A stretch of 63,172 nucleotides of DNA from Rhodobacterales bacterium (GTDB lineage: Bacteria > Pseudomonadota > Alphaproteobacteria > Rhodobacterales > Rhodobacteraceae): positions 1 through 63,172 of the forward strand of contig PDOZ01000014.1 of the NCBI GenBank assembly GCA_002747325.1, given 5' to 3'. The notes beneath the pieces were generated by a model. The model searched no databases. It was not told the DNA's origin and saw only the letters and a program-made list of their open reading frames with translations. Made by a program: the position numbers and the translations under genes. Of this stretch, positions 17,286 through 26,616 are shown piece after piece; within the stretch, counting starts at the first letter, position 1, and each line of letters starts with the position of its first letter.

Positions 17286-18080
17286 ATGCTGAACGCCCCA
17301 ACACTCCGAAATGGCCTTCTCGTTGGCCTTTATTATACGCTGATCATCGGCGTTGGCATGGCGGTGATGAACTATATCTTCGGCTATGATTACGGCAAGA
17401 CGGAAATGGTCAACGTCTTGATTTTCTTTGAATTTTTGGGCTGCGCTTTCGTGATCTGGGCCGCGATGCGCATGGGCGGACTGCGCGCCAACGGCTTTGG
17501 CAAAATCAACTGGGGGCAGCTCCTGTGGTTCGTGCCGTCGCTGCTGATCGTGGCGGTGATGATCGGTCAACTCCTGCCAACCCTGACTTCCAGCACCCTG
17601 ACAGGCGCGCAATGGGCGCTGATCGCCACCGTCGTCGCAACGACCTTCATGGTCGGTTTTTCCGAGGAAGTGGCCTTCCGGGGCGTGTTGCTCAACGCCG
17701 CACTGAAAAGCACCACCCGGCTCAAGGCGATGCTGATCAGCGCGGTCAGCTTTTCGCTGTTACACGCGGTCAACGTCTTTGGCGGGCTGATCCCGGTCGG
17801 CATGTTGATCCAACTGGTCCTGACCTTCATCGCCGGCCTGTATCTGACGCCCATTGCCATGCGCGTCGGCTCGCTCTGGCCGCTGATCATCTGGCACTTC
17901 CTGTGGGATTGCCTGTTGATTGTCGGGGGCTATCTTGGGGTTGAATATGTCATCACCGTGGCGGGCACCGAGATCGACCTGTTCTTCATCAACATGAGCA
18001 TCAATCTTGTGCTGATCGCGGTATTCTGGACGCTGGAGATCCGCCGCGCGCGCGGGCAATCAGACGCTCCAGCACCGTAA
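17286..18080 (+). CDS. CPBP-family intramembrane metalloprotease
   Basis: Second copy of the tandem pair, 264 residues. Motifs are intact: SEEVAFRG (EExxxR), FSLLHAV (FxxxH) and WHFLWD (HxxxD-like), the presumed zinc-free or metal-dependent glutamate protease centre in the membrane. Bacterial CPBP proteins are linked to bacteriocin immunity or maturation and to protein processing; no bacteriocin gene is seen here. ATG 17286 follows AGGGAGA. The last 80 bases overlap the convergent small gene at the end of the GTA cluster. Confidence 0.9.
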   Translation: MLNAPTLRNGLLVGLYYTLIIGVGMAVMNYIFGYDYGKTEMVNVLIFFEFLGCAFVIWAAMRMGGLRANGFGKINWGQLLWFVPSLLIVAVMIGQLLPTLTSSTLTGAQWALIATVVATTFMVGFSEEVAFRGVLLNAALKSTTRLKAMLISAVSFSLLHAVNVFGGLIPVGMLIQLVLTFIAGLYLTPIAMRVGSLWPLIIWHFLWDCLLIVGGYLGVEYVITVAGTEIDLFFINMSINLVLIAVFWTLEIRRARGQSDAPAP

Positions 18081-18324
18081 CGAGGCAGATAGCATAATCC
18101 GGGTTTTCCAGCGCGGGTTCCGGCGGGCGTGGGCGCGCCATGGCGGCGGCCATCAGCGAGCCGGTGCCCCAGAGCGGATGCGCCTTGCCGGTTGTCAGGC
18201 GGTGGTGATCCGCCGCTTCCGCCTCCAGGATCATACGGTCGAGCAGACGGGGGCGGGCAGCGGGCGGCACCGGCATCAAAGCCAGCGCCGCCGCCACCAG
18301 ATCGCCGTGGGCCACGGGTCGCAT
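18001..18324 (-). CDS. Small protein at the 3' end of the GTA cluster
   Basis: A 107-residue soluble protein from ATG 18324 (MRPVAHGDLVAAALALMPVP), with a conserved-looking HPLWGTGSLMAAAM segment. A protein of this type follows the host-specificity gene in many Rhodobacterales GTA clusters; its function is unknown. It starts 8 bases after the stop of the tail-tip gene, so it probably belongs to the GTA transcript. Its 3' end overlaps the convergent CPBP gene by 80 bases. Confidence 0.65.
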   Translation of the reverse strand: MRPVAHGDLVAAALALMPVPPAARPRLLDRMILEAEAADHHRLTTGKAHPLWGTGSLMAAAMARPRPPEPALENPDYAICLVTVLERLIARARGGSPASRIPRSAQD

Positions 18325-18331
18325 CGCCGCC

Positions 18332-21300
18332 TCACAGGTAAAGGCTGAGGCTGGCGGGCGCGCCGGGGCCGAAGCGGGCGGAGACCTGCCGCAGCTCAAA
18401 AGCCACGTCGCCGCTCGCCCCATCGGCTGCGCGCTGCGCCGCCGGGTAGGTCCAGCCGGGGCTGGTCAACTCCACCTCGCGCAGCAACGCCCCCCCCTTC
18501 AACACCCGCAGCTGATAGCGCTCGCTCTCCTCGCCCAGCGGCACTTCCGCATTGGCCCAACTATCGCCGTCCAGCCGGGTGCGGCGGATCCAGTCGAGCC
18601 GCAGGTCGGCGCCCTCCTCGCGGGCGGTGAAATGCACCGGCGACAGGGGCCGCAGGCCAAGCCCTTGGAATGTATGCACTTCTTCGCGATACGCGGCATC
18701 GGAAACCGGACGCGACGCCGGGCCAATGCGGTAATGCCGCTCCGTGCCGCGCGCCGCCGAGGCCAGCGCGATCTGCTTCACCCGGCTGTCGAGCATGACC
18801 AGCATCGACCCCGCGGGCCAGACCTCCGGCATCTCCGCGTCGCTGCCCAACTGACCGCGCAGGCGGGTGGAGATTTCCCAAACGCCCTCGCCAACCAACT
18901 CGGCATCCGCGAACTGGATAATTTCCCAGTTCCCCGGCGTGCCGTCGCCAATCGCCGCAAGGTTGGCCCCGTTCAGCACATCCGCGCGCGAGGCCGAGGC
19001 CAGCGCACCGTTCAGCATCCGCACCCGCAGCGGCGCGCCCCGGTCAAAGACCCCGGTGCGGGCGCGCGCAAGATTGGTCTCGGTCACACCCACCCGCGCC
19101 GCCGCCTCAATGCGGGAATTGAAGCCGAAGCCGTTTTCCGTCGCCGAAGAGAACAGGTTGACCGCGCCGGGCCACGGCGTCGCCGTCACCGCCAGATGCG
19201 GCGCGTGTGGCACCTCGCCGCCATCGAGCAAGGGCAGGTCGAGAAACAGCGGCAAGACCGGCACGGCGGGAGTGAACTGACGCGGCGCAACCAAGACATC
19301 CGCCACGTCCGCCGGCTCATAGATGCGCGGCTCAACCCGCACCGCTTGGACCATGCCCTGCCCCGCCTGCTCCACCCGGTCGATGCGGAACGTGCCGCCG
19401 CCCGCCGCAAGATCAAGCGCGACCACATCCCCCGCCCCGGCGGCCATCTGGCTCGGCGGCAACGAGAACCGCACCCGATCACGCGCCACCCGCGCCTCCG
19501 CCAGCCAGCGCTCGACAATCGCCTTGCCCTCGCCCTGCGTCAGCACCAGCGGCAGTTCAGACTGGCTCACATTGGGCACATCGCCCGCCAGAACCGCCTC
19601 CGTGGCGCGGGTTTCATATTCCCCGTCGGCTTCGGTGAAATGCAGGCGCACCCGCCCGGCCATCTCCGCCTCTGCGGCGCGGATCAGCTCAACCGGCCCG
19701 TCGATCTCGTCTGACAGCGCCAGCCGCGCCTCGGGAATTTCGCGGTCCGTGCGCCCGTCGCGGGTGAAGAAATGCAACTTGCCGCCGCGCTCCACCGCCT
19801 CGATACCGTAAGCCAGCAAAAGCGGTTGCAGCGCCGCCCGCGCGGTGGTCACATCCGTAACCGCATAGCCGCGCAGCACACCCCAAAGCGCCTCCGTATC
19901 CACCTCGCTCACCCCGGAGCGGGCGCAAATCTCCTCGACAACCGAGGCCAGCGCCCGGTTCGACACCCGCCCGTTGAGCCAGTGCCCGCGCATGTAATTC
20001 GCCCCGTCCGACCACAATTCCGCATTGCCGGGGAACCATGGGAACGGCCGCGCGTCCCAGGCCCAGACATGCGCCCGGCTCATATCGAGCATGGTCACGC
20101 CGGTATTCGGGTCGGTCGGATTGTTCTCCGGTTCGGCCCAGAATTCATACATCGCACGCAGATATTGCATCTGAATGAAGTCGTCGCGCCGCCCGTCCGA
20201 GTATTTCGGCAGGCTGCTTTCAGAGCTTTTCGGATCAAGGAACTTGTTGGGCTGGTTGGTGCCCTTGTCGATCGCCGCACAGCCCAGCTCGGTGAACCAG
20301 ATCGGCTTCGATCCGGGCACCCAGCCGGTCGGCTCCTCCGCGCGCACCCCGCCCGTGCGGTTGAAATGGAAATTCTGCCACCACGACTTGATGTCCTTGT
20401 AACGCCAGACCCACGGCTCGTCATATTCCCCGTCCGTGATCGGCGTGCGCCGCTGCACCTCCGCCGCTTCCGGAGCGTGGTAATACCAGTCATAGCCCTC
20501 GCCACCGAGGATATTGGCCTTCAGGTAGTCAAGATTGTAAATCGAGCCCCAACCGGCATCGGCATGGTCCTCGCCGTCGCGCCAATCGGATAAAGGCATG
20601 TAATTGTCGATACCAATGAAGTCGATATTCGGATCGGCCCAGAGCGGATCGAGGTGGAAACACAGATCGCCGGACCCGTCCGCCGGGTGATAGCCGAAAT
20701 ATTCCGACCAGTCGGCGGCGTAGGAGAGCTTCACCTCCGGCCCGAGGATGGCGCGCACATCGGCGGCGAGCTGGCGCAGGGCATCGACCGCCGGGAAGCG
20801 GCCATTTGCCCCCCGGATCTGCGTCAGCGCCCGCATTTCCGAACCGATGAGAAAGGCATCGACCCGCCCGGTAATGGCACAGAGATGGGCGTAATGCAGG
20901 ATGAAACGGCGGTAAGACCATTCCTCCGGCCCGCGATAGATCACGCGGCTGTCCTCGACGGTAAAATCCCCCGCCTGCGCCGTGCCGAAAAAGGCCGCAA
21001 CCTCCGCTTCCGCCTGCGCCGTGCCATCCGGCGAGCCGCTTTGCCCCGGTGCGGCGGACAGGGTGATGCGCCCGCGCCAGGGCAGCGCCGGTTGCGATCC
21101 CGCGCCGCTCCACGGGTCGGTCAGCCCATTGCCCGCCAACTGCTCCATCAGGATGAACGGATAAAACGTCACCGATTTTCCAGTCGCAGCAAGACCCATG
21201 ATGGCCTCGATCACCGACTGATCCGTCGGCGTGCCGCCATAGACCGGGCGGCCATCTTCCTGCGGCACAAGCTCCGCCTCTGCGCGGGCCAATCCACTGA

Positions 21301-22240
21301 CATTCCACGGCATTTCCTGCCCGTCCGCCTCGCGTTGCTCGACCTTGGGCTTGAGCGCGCATTGCCCCGCCCGCAGGTCCGAGCCGAACCACGACACCAC
21401 CAGCGACGCCGCCTCAAGATTGGGCATCTCCCGGTCCATCTCCTCCAGCGAGGCGGCAAAATCCGCCTTTTCCAGCGGCGTGTTCTCGTTGACCGGCACC
21501 GCCTCCCCCGGCGCCGTGCCCTTATGCACCACCGTCGTCGCCAGCGCATATTCCCCCGTGCCGGGGATCACCGCCACCGCTTTCGTCGCGCGCGAAATCC
21601 CCTTGCTGTCGCCGGGCTGTTCGGGCCGGAACACCTCGAAATTCAGCGCCGGAACCCGGTTGCCAAAGGCGCCAAGGTCCAACTCTTCGATCAAAACATA
21701 GGCCGTGCCGCGATAGGCCGGCACATTGCCCGGCCCCATGAGTGCCGCCATTTTCGGGTCCGGCTGCTGGTCCATCGTGCCGGTGTAAACGCGCATCGAC
21801 AGCGCATCGGGCGAAATCTCCTGCCCATCGGCCCAGATGCGCCCAATGCCCGCAATTTCCCCCTCGCAAAGCGCGACGGCGAGCGAAACCGTGTAGCGGT
21901 AGTGCTGGCTGTTTCCGCCGGACAGAACCCCCTTGCCGGCCCCGTCGCCTGCGCTGGTCACATGCTCGTTGACCGGCCCGGCCCAAATGACCTGCCCGCC
22001 AACCCGCATCCGCCCATAGACCACCGGCACCGCCGCGCCCTCCGCCGAGGACAGGATGCGAAACCGCTCCATTTTGCCGTGCTGAACCGGCTGCGAGCCG
22101 CCAAGCAACGCCTCGTCGACAAACCGTCCGGCCACCGCGCCCAGCGCCCGACCAATAACCACCGACGACAGCCCCAAAACGCCGCCACCGATCGAAGCCC
22201 CGGCAGCCGCGCCGAGGGCAGAAAGAACCAAAGTTGCCAT
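18332..22240 (-). CDS. GTA host-specificity / tail-tip megatron protein (orfg15 type)
   Basis: At 1302 residues this is the largest GTA protein, forming the tip of the tail and contacting the recipient cell. The N-terminal 60 residues are Gly/Ala-rich and hydrophobic. The middle (about 420-760) holds the TIM-barrel-like domain typical of this family (SEYFGYHPADGSGDLCFHLD, DFIGIDNYMPLSDWRDGEDH, WFTELGCAAIDKGTNQPNKF). The C-terminal half is a phage tail/receptor-binding region with repeated beta structure. Organised 3' of the NlpC/P60 gene with 2 bases between. Whether the TIM barrel still hydrolyses sugars is unknown. Confidence 0.93.
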   Translation of the reverse strand: MATLVLSALGAAAGASIGGGVLGLSSVVIGRALGAVAGRFVDEALLGGSQPVQHGKMERFRILSSAEGAAVPVVYGRMRVGGQVIWAGPVNEHVTSAGDGAGKGVLSGGNSQHYRYTVSLAVALCEGEIAGIGRIWADGQEISPDALSMRVYTGTMDQQPDPKMAALMGPGNVPAYRGTAYVLIEELDLGAFGNRVPALNFEVFRPEQPGDSKGISRATKAVAVIPGTGEYALATTVVHKGTAPGEAVPVNENTPLEKADFAASLEEMDREMPNLEAASLVVSWFGSDLRAGQCALKPKVEQREADGQEMPWNVSGLARAEAELVPQEDGRPVYGGTPTDQSVIEAIMGLAATGKSVTFYPFILMEQLAGNGLTDPWSGAGSQPALPWRGRITLSAAPGQSGSPDGTAQAEAEVAAFFGTAQAGDFTVEDSRVIYRGPEEWSYRRFILHYAHLCAITGRVDAFLIGSEMRALTQIRGANGRFPAVDALRQLAADVRAILGPEVKLSYAADWSEYFGYHPADGSGDLCFHLDPLWADPNIDFIGIDNYMPLSDWRDGEDHADAGWGSIYNLDYLKANILGGEGYDWYYHAPEAAEVQRRTPITDGEYDEPWVWRYKDIKSWWQNFHFNRTGGVRAEEPTGWVPGSKPIWFTELGCAAIDKGTNQPNKFLDPKSSESSLPKYSDGRRDDFIQMQYLRAMYEFWAEPENNPTDPNTGVTMLDMSRAHVWAWDARPFPWFPGNAELWSDGANYMRGHWLNGRVSNRALASVVEEICARSGVSEVDTEALWGVLRGYAVTDVTTARAALQPLLLAYGIEAVERGGKLHFFTRDGRTDREIPEARLALSDEIDGPVELIRAAEAEMAGRVRLHFTEADGEYETRATEAVLAGDVPNVSQSELPLVLTQGEGKAIVERWLAEARVARDRVRFSLPPSQMAAGAGDVVALDLAAGGGTFRIDRVEQAGQGMVQAVRVEPRIYEPADVADVLVAPRQFTPAVPVLPLFLDLPLLDGGEVPHAPHLAVTATPWPGAVNLFSSATENGFGFNSRIEAAARVGVTETNLARARTGVFDRGAPLRVRMLNGALASASRADVLNGANLAAIGDGTPGNWEIIQFADAELVGEGVWEISTRLRGQLGSDAEMPEVWPAGSMLVMLDSRVKQIALASAARGTERHYRIGPASRPVSDAAYREEVHTFQGLGLRPLSPVHFTAREEGADLRLDWIRRTRLDGDSWANAEVPLGEESERYQLRVLKGGALLREVELTSPGWTYPAAQRAADGASGDVAFELRQVSARFGPGAPASLSLYL

Positions 22241-22242
22241 GA

Positions 22243-22680
22243 TTAACCCCTTTGCGGAAATCTGAAACGGGCGGCGATACGGCGCGCCCAGGGGGCGGTG
22301 AGCGGACTTTCAACCACCCCATGCCCGGAATATGCGTGAATGAAGGCAGGCCGCGCGCCCGCCCGTGACAGGATGCCGAGATGTTTGGCGATGGCCCCGG
22401 CGCGCATGCGAAACAGCAGCACGTCCCCCGGCTGCGCTTCGTCCACCGGGCGCATCAACGCGCTGGCGCCGGCAAACAGGCTCTCCCGGCCCGACGCCTC
22501 CGACCAGTCCGGCGTGTAGGCGGGCAGGTCGAACGGCTCCGGGCCAATGACCTCGCGCCACACCCCGCGCACCAGCCCAAGGCAATCCGCCCCCGCGCCC
22601 TTGCAGGACGCCTGATGCACATAGGGCGTGCCGATCCAGCCGCGCGCCGCCGATACCAGCTTTTCGCTCTGATCCGCCAT
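22243..22680 (-). CDS. GTA NlpC/P60 peptidase (orfg14 type)
   Basis: A 145-residue cysteine peptidase of the NlpC/P60 family as found in phage tails, expected to open the recipient cell wall. The catalytic Cys is in GADCLGLVRGVWRE and the His in AKHLGILS, followed by a polar residue in HAYSGHGVVES. Start is ATG 22680 (MADQSEKL) or the adjacent ATG 22683; both overlap the end of the upstream gene, showing translational coupling. Confidence 0.9.
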   Translation of the reverse strand: MADQSEKLVSAARGWIGTPYVHQASCKGAGADCLGLVRGVWREVIGPEPFDLPAYTPDWSEASGRESLFAGASALMRPVDEAQPGDVLLFRMRAGAIAKHLGILSRAGARPAFIHAYSGHGVVESPLTAPWARRIAARFRFPQRG

Positions 22681-23567
22681 CATTTCGCCCCGCCGCCGCC
22701 GGACGGCGCGCCCTCCGGCACCGGAATGGACACCAACCGCTCCTCCTCCGGGATATGCGGAAAGGCGTCGAAATTGGTCAGGTCGCCGAAGAGTTCATAG
22801 GCCGCTTGCGCCGAGCCATCCGTGCCGGTCCAGACCCGCACCAGATCGCCGGGCGCGATGTCTGCCCGCAGCGCCTCCCAAAGCTCAACATGCCGCGCCC
22901 CGTCCGCCTCCCGGTCGCGTTTGATCGCCCCCGCAAGCCCCGCCGCCGCGCCGGAAATCACGTCCAGCCGCCCGCGTTCAAAAGCACGCGGCGCAAAGCC
23001 GTCCAACCCGCTGAGATGCAAGACTTTCTGATCCTCGACCGCCAGCACGACAGCGGTTTCGCGGTAGGTGTCACGGTCAATTTCCTCGCCGCACAGCCGG
23101 TCGCCTTCCAGCCCGGCAGAACGGCGGTGATAGGCCCGGCCCTGCACCCGGTTCAGCCCTTCGCTGAGGCCGATTAACTCGGCGCGAAACGCCCCGCCGG
23201 AACGGGTGATCTCGCCAATCGTGCCCGCAAACAGCAACAGCCGCTGCCCCGGATCCTGCCAGTTCACCGCCCATGCCTTGACCTCGGCGCCATCAAAACG
23301 CCCGGCGGAAATATCCACCTCCGTCACCGACAGATCCGACAGCGCGCCAATCGCCTCGCTGTTATCCACCGCCAGCCCCGTCGTCTGCTCCAAAGCCCGC
23401 GCCGACAGGCCCGTATCCGCCTTGAAGGTCACGCCGTCAAAGGCCAGATCGCAATCGTGGTCGGTAAAGCCAAACACCCGCCCATCGCGTCGCGTCACCG
23501 CCCAGGCCTGCGCTACTGTCGTCAGCCCGCTTTCCACATGCGCCAGAAATTCCGCCTTCCCCGCCAT
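22680..23567 (-). CDS. GTA tail protein, DUF2163 / BR0599 type (orfg13)
   Basis: A 295-residue baseplate-hub-type protein. The N-terminal DUF2163 region includes VTRRDGRVFGFTDHDCDLAF and the C-terminal part is the phage BR0599-like segment ending in HIPEEERLVSIPVPEGAP. In R. capsulatus GTA particles the homologue lies in the baseplate hub. Its ATG overlaps the stop of the DUF2460 gene by one base (TGATG). Confidence 0.92.
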   Translation of the reverse strand: MAGKAEFLAHVESGLTTVAQAWAVTRRDGRVFGFTDHDCDLAFDGVTFKADTGLSARALEQTTGLAVDNSEAIGALSDLSVTEVDISAGRFDGAEVKAWAVNWQDPGQRLLLFAGTIGEITRSGGAFRAELIGLSEGLNRVQGRAYHRRSAGLEGDRLCGEEIDRDTYRETAVVLAVEDQKVLHLSGLDGFAPRAFERGRLDVISGAAAGLAGAIKRDREADGARHVELWEALRADIAPGDLVRVWTGTDGSAQAAYELFGDLTNFDAFPHIPEEERLVSIPVPEGAPSGGGGAK

Positions 23568-24199
23568 CAGACCCGCACCTCCACCACCGGCACGCTCGGT
23601 ACATCGCCCGCCTGAAACGAGGCGACCGAAGTCTGAATGCGGTCGGTATCAAAGCGCACCGGCACGTCAAACTCAAACCCGGCGGTGATCTCCGCATCCT
23701 GCGCCGGTGGCTCAACGAAAGTCACGATGCCGGTCGTCAGGTCCACATTATAGTGAATGGTCTCGATCAGCGGATCGCCCCCCAGCCCGATTTTCACCGA
23801 CCCCGCAACCGGCTTTTGCACCGGACGGGCGTAAGAATGCGGACCGGAATGGTAGGTCTTGAGCAGCGGAAATGCCGCCTGCGTGCCGTCACCCATGGCA
23901 ATGAGCTGATCGTCAAAGGCCGGTTCCGCCGAGGGCAGACCAGATTTATAGTCGGACCAATCCTTCCAGCGAAAGCCGTAAAGCTGCCCGCGCCGCGCCT
24001 CGAAAAAGGCGATCAGGGTCTCGACATCGTCCAGCGACCGCATGCCAACCCCCGCATCATACCGGCGCCGCGAATGGGCCCAGGGGGTGTTGCGCTCCTC
24101 GAACCCATTGGCCAGCGTCACCACCTCCGTGCGCCGCTCCGGCCCGCCAACAGAGCCGAAAGACAGGTTCGGCGGGAAGCGAATTTCGTGAAAATTCAT
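23567..24199 (-). CDS. GTA distal tail protein, DUF2460 / TIGR02217 type (orfg12)
   Basis: A 210-residue protein starting MNFHEIRFPPNLSFGSVGGP, the conserved opening of DUF2460, then RRTEVVTLANGFEERNTPWA. It forms the distal tail ring connecting the tube and hub. Start ATG 24199 is preceded by AAGGAG within TTAAGGAGCTAACCCA. Confidence 0.92.
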   Translation of the reverse strand: MNFHEIRFPPNLSFGSVGGPERRTEVVTLANGFEERNTPWAHSRRRYDAGVGMRSLDDVETLIAFFEARRGQLYGFRWKDWSDYKSGLPSAEPAFDDQLIAMGDGTQAAFPLLKTYHSGPHSYARPVQKPVAGSVKIGLGGDPLIETIHYNVDLTTGIVTFVEPPAQDAEITAGFEFDVPVRFDTDRIQTSVASFQAGDVPSVPVVEVRV

Positions 24200-24211
24200 T
24201 GGGTTAGCTCC

Positions 24212-24877
24212 TTAACTATAGCGGTTGCCACGGGCGATAGCGCGGTTCATCTGCGCCGCAATCTGCCCCTGTGAGCGCTGAAATCCCGCCGCATCCGGCG
24301 TGGTAATGTTCATCGTGACCTGCACCGGGCGTCCGCCACCCGCCGCGCGCACGCCGAGCTTGCCATCGGCCCCGCGCGTCAGTGGCATGATCGCCTCCGG
24401 CCCCGCCTCGCCCATCAGCCCGGTTCCCCCGCGCATCGGGAAGGTTGTCGGTGCGGTGACAACCCCGCCGCGGGCAAAGGGCGTAACCCGCCCCTGACTG
24501 AACGCGCCTCCATCCGCGAAGGGCAGAAAGGCGTTCCACAGCCCACCAACCGCCTCGGACATCAGCCCGCCCATGTGGTTCGTTACCGGACGCAGCGCCG
24601 CGTTATAGACCGTCTGCATCATCGAGCGGCCCAACCCCTCGATCGCCTCCGACAACGTGTCACCGCCCAGCACAATGCCGTCGATAGCGCTCTTCAGCCC
24701 CCGGCTCATGCCCGAATTGAGCGCCGACACATCGCTGCCCAGCGTGTCCATCGTCGCCCCCATGCGCCCCAACTCGGCGTTGAACGCCTGCGCCATGCCC
24801 GACGCGGTGGACAAAGAGCCTTCCAGCGCCGCCACCTGATCGTCAAACCCATCCATGCCCTCAAGATCCGCCATCAT
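24212..24877 (-). CDS. GTA tape measure protein (orfg11 type)
   Basis: A 221-residue protein, short for a tape measure, fitting the short GTA tail. The start MMADLEGMDGFDDQVAALEG is followed by a long helical region with regularly spaced small residues (about 20-130) and a Gly-rich hydrophobic C-terminus (FADGGAFSQGRVTPFARGGV). Preceded by GGAGAG. Second ATG (24874) is an equally good start. Confidence 0.88.
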   Translation of the reverse strand: MMADLEGMDGFDDQVAALEGSLSTASGMAQAFNAELGRMGATMDTLGSDVSALNSGMSRGLKSAIDGIVLGGDTLSEAIEGLGRSMMQTVYNAALRPVTNHMGGLMSEAVGGLWNAFLPFADGGAFSQGRVTPFARGGVVTAPTTFPMRGGTGLMGEAGPEAIMPLTRGADGKLGVRAAGGGRPVQVTMNITTPDAAGFQRSQGQIAAQMNRAIARGNRYS

Positions 24878-24884
24878 TCTCTCC

Positions 24885-25082
24885 TTATTCGCCCGTTTCA
24901 GACCTGTGGTCCGGGAAGGCGCGCGCCAGTTCCTCCAGCCGCGCCCGCCCCAGCGGGGATCCGCCCCCTTCCAACCCCAGCAGAACCATCAGCTCCGCCG
25001 GGGTCAGCGCCCAGAATTCGCGCGGGCGGAGGCCAAGCCCCTTGAGGCCCAGCCGCACCAGCCCCGGCCAGTCGAACTTCAC
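24885..25082 (-). CDS. GTA tail assembly chaperone (orfg10.1 type, TIGR02216-like)
   Basis: A 65-residue protein. The conserved block GLRPREFWALTPAELMVLLG is the hallmark of the small phage tail assembly chaperone that follows the GTA gp10 gene. Its start overlaps the end of the previous gene by 4 bases. In lambda-like phages a frameshift links the two products; no slippery sequence is evident here. Confidence 0.85.
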   Translation of the reverse strand: MKFDWPGLVRLGLKGLGLRPREFWALTPAELMVLLGLEGGGSPLGRARLEELARAFPDHRSETGE

Positions 25083-25408
25083 TGGCCCGCCTCCGCGCCC
25101 GGCAGGGCAAAGGCGCGCGCCAGAAGCTGCCCCGCCGCCCGCGCCGCCGCCACAGGCCCGCCGCCGATCTCCGCCGTCAGCAAATCCGCCGCCGTGCCGT
25201 GCCAGCCGCCGCCGCGCAGCCCCGCCACGATCAGCGCCAACACATCCCGCGTCGCCGCCTCGCCGCGCTCAAACCGCTGCACCAGCTCGATCAAGCTGCC
25301 CGCGCCGAGGCTGTCCTCCAGCTCCGCCAACGCGCCCAGCGTCAGCTTCATCTCGCGCGCCTCCCCATCAAGGATCAGCGTCACTTCACCCGCCCAGGGA
25401 TTGGCCAT
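25079..25408 (-). CDS. GTA family protein gp10 (tail assembly)
   Basis: A 109-residue protein (MANPWAGEVTLILDGEAREM) matching the 'gene transfer agent family protein' pattern, with the conserved TLGALAELEDSLGAGSLIEL helix pair. Part of the tail tube/assembly set. ATG 25408 has AAGGGGG upstream. Confidence 0.88.
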   Translation of the reverse strand: MANPWAGEVTLILDGEAREMKLTLGALAELEDSLGAGSLIELVQRFERGEAATRDVLALIVAGLRGGGWHGTAADLLTAEIGGGPVAAARAAGQLLARAFALPGAEAGQ

Positions 25409-25421
25409 CTCACACGCCCCC

Positions 25422-25835
25422 TTAAAGCGCCGTGAAGCTCAGCGCACCCGCCGAGGCCATCGACATCTCATAGGTCGCCTCGCCGTTATGCGACCCGGCA
25501 TATTCGATCGAGGTGATCATGAACTTGCCCTCGATGATGCCGAAATCCGGCACGATGACCTGAAAGGCCGGCACTTCGCTGTCGAAGAAAATCTGCCGCG
25601 CCCGCTCGTCCGTGCCCGCATCCTTGAAAATGCCGGAACCGGAAATGCTGGCGGATTTGACCCCCGCGCCCCCGAGCAATTCGCGCCAGCCCCCCTGACT
25701 TTCCAGCGAGGTCACATCAACGCTCTCCGCGTTGAAGCTGATGCGCGTGGCCCTGAGGCCCGCAATGGTTTCAAACGTGCCCGCATTGTCCATGTCGAGT
25801 TTGATGAGTAGGTCTTTTCCGTTTTGCGCAACCAT
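25422..25835 (-). CDS. GTA major tail protein, TP901-1 family (orfg9 type)
   Basis: A 137-residue tail tube protein. It opens MVAQNGKDLLIKLDMDNAGT and includes SFNAESVDVTSLESQGGWRE, both characteristic of the TP901-1 major tail protein family. A good AAGGAG precedes the start. Sited after the tail terminator gene as in siphophages. Confidence 0.92.
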   Translation of the reverse strand: MVAQNGKDLLIKLDMDNAGTFETIAGLRATRISFNAESVDVTSLESQGGWRELLGGAGVKSASISGSGIFKDAGTDERARQIFFDSEVPAFQVIVPDFGIIEGKFMITSIEYAGSHNGEATYEMSMASAGALSFTAL

Positions 25836-25855
25836 GGGTAACTCCTTGAAATCGC

Positions 25856-26266
25856 TTAGTTGTCCTGAACACGCGCCCGAAACTTCAGGTCGATCCGGCG
25901 AATGTCCGCGTTTTGAACCCGCCGCGCGCGGGCGCGGTGGAAATTGAGGTAAACCAACGTGCCGCGGCTCAGCGGCAAGGTGGCATCGACCAGCGCATCC
26001 GACACCGCCGCCGCCACCGCCTTCGCCGCCGTGAACCCGGCCGCATCCGTGACAACGCTGATGGTGATCTCATGCAGCGCGCCGTGGCCCGTCACGTCAG
26101 ATGCCTCCCGCACATCCTCCGGCCCCAGCGCCACATAGGTGCCCGCAATGATCCCCGGCGGCACCGCGTCATAAATCGCCCCGCCGATCAACGCGCCCAG
26201 CGCCGCATCCGCCGCAAGGTGCTGAAACACCGCCTGTTGCAGCGCAACCGAAACGCCGTAACTCAT
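25856..26266 (-). CDS. GTA tail completion protein, DUF3168 (orfg8 type)
   Basis: A 136-residue protein from ATG 26266 (MSYGVSVALQQAVFQHLAAD), with the DUF3168 pattern AIYDAVPPGIIAGTYVALGP. It caps the tail tube where it joins the head. GAGGAGG lies 6 bases before the start, and the ATG overlaps the stop of the head-closure gene. A longer frame extending upstream is not needed. Confidence 0.9.
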   Translation of the reverse strand: MSYGVSVALQQAVFQHLAADAALGALIGGAIYDAVPPGIIAGTYVALGPEDVREASDVTGHGALHEITISVVTDAAGFTAAKAVAAAVSDALVDATLPLSRGTLVYLNFHRARARRVQNADIRRIDLKFRARVQDN

Positions 26267-26616
26267 TGCACCACCTCCTCTTGCGCAAAACAGGTCAGAT
26301 ACCGCGCCCCCGCATCCGCTTCCGACACGGCGAGAATGGCAAAACTGCGCGCCCCGTCGCGAAAGCGCTGCTCGGGCCGGGGCCGTTGCGGCGACCCTTC
26401 GGGGGCGGCGCGCAGCGTGATGCGCACCGGCACCCGCGCCACGGTGAGAAACTCCGAAGCCCGCTCGCGCCCCGTACCCGCGCGCACTTCCGCCCAAAGC
26501 TGGCCCAGCGCGACCCACTGCGTCGTGTAGCCCCCCGCACCATCCGCAACCTGCACCGGCTCTTCCAGCGTCAGGCGGCGCGACAGGACGGGCACCCTCT
26601 GCCCCCGCCCGCTCAC
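26263..26616 (-). CDS. GTA head closure / head-tail adaptor protein (orfg7 type)
   Basis: A 117-residue protein with a beta-rich SPP1 gp16-like fold, seen as RRLTLEEPVQVADGAGGYTT and the later ARYLTCF strand. It connects portal-adaptor ring to tail. GTG start overlaps the end of the previous gene by 4 bases. Confidence 0.88.
   Translation of the reverse strand: MSGRGQRVPVLSRRLTLEEPVQVADGAGGYTTQWVALGQLWAEVRAGTGRERASEFLTVARVPVRITLRAAPEGSPQRPRPEQRFRDGARSFAILAVSEADAGARYLTCFAQEEVVQ

Noticed and set aside
20654..22246. 530-residue plus-strand frame inside the GTA tail-tip gene
   Set aside because: Shadow of a clear GTA gene on the minus strand.
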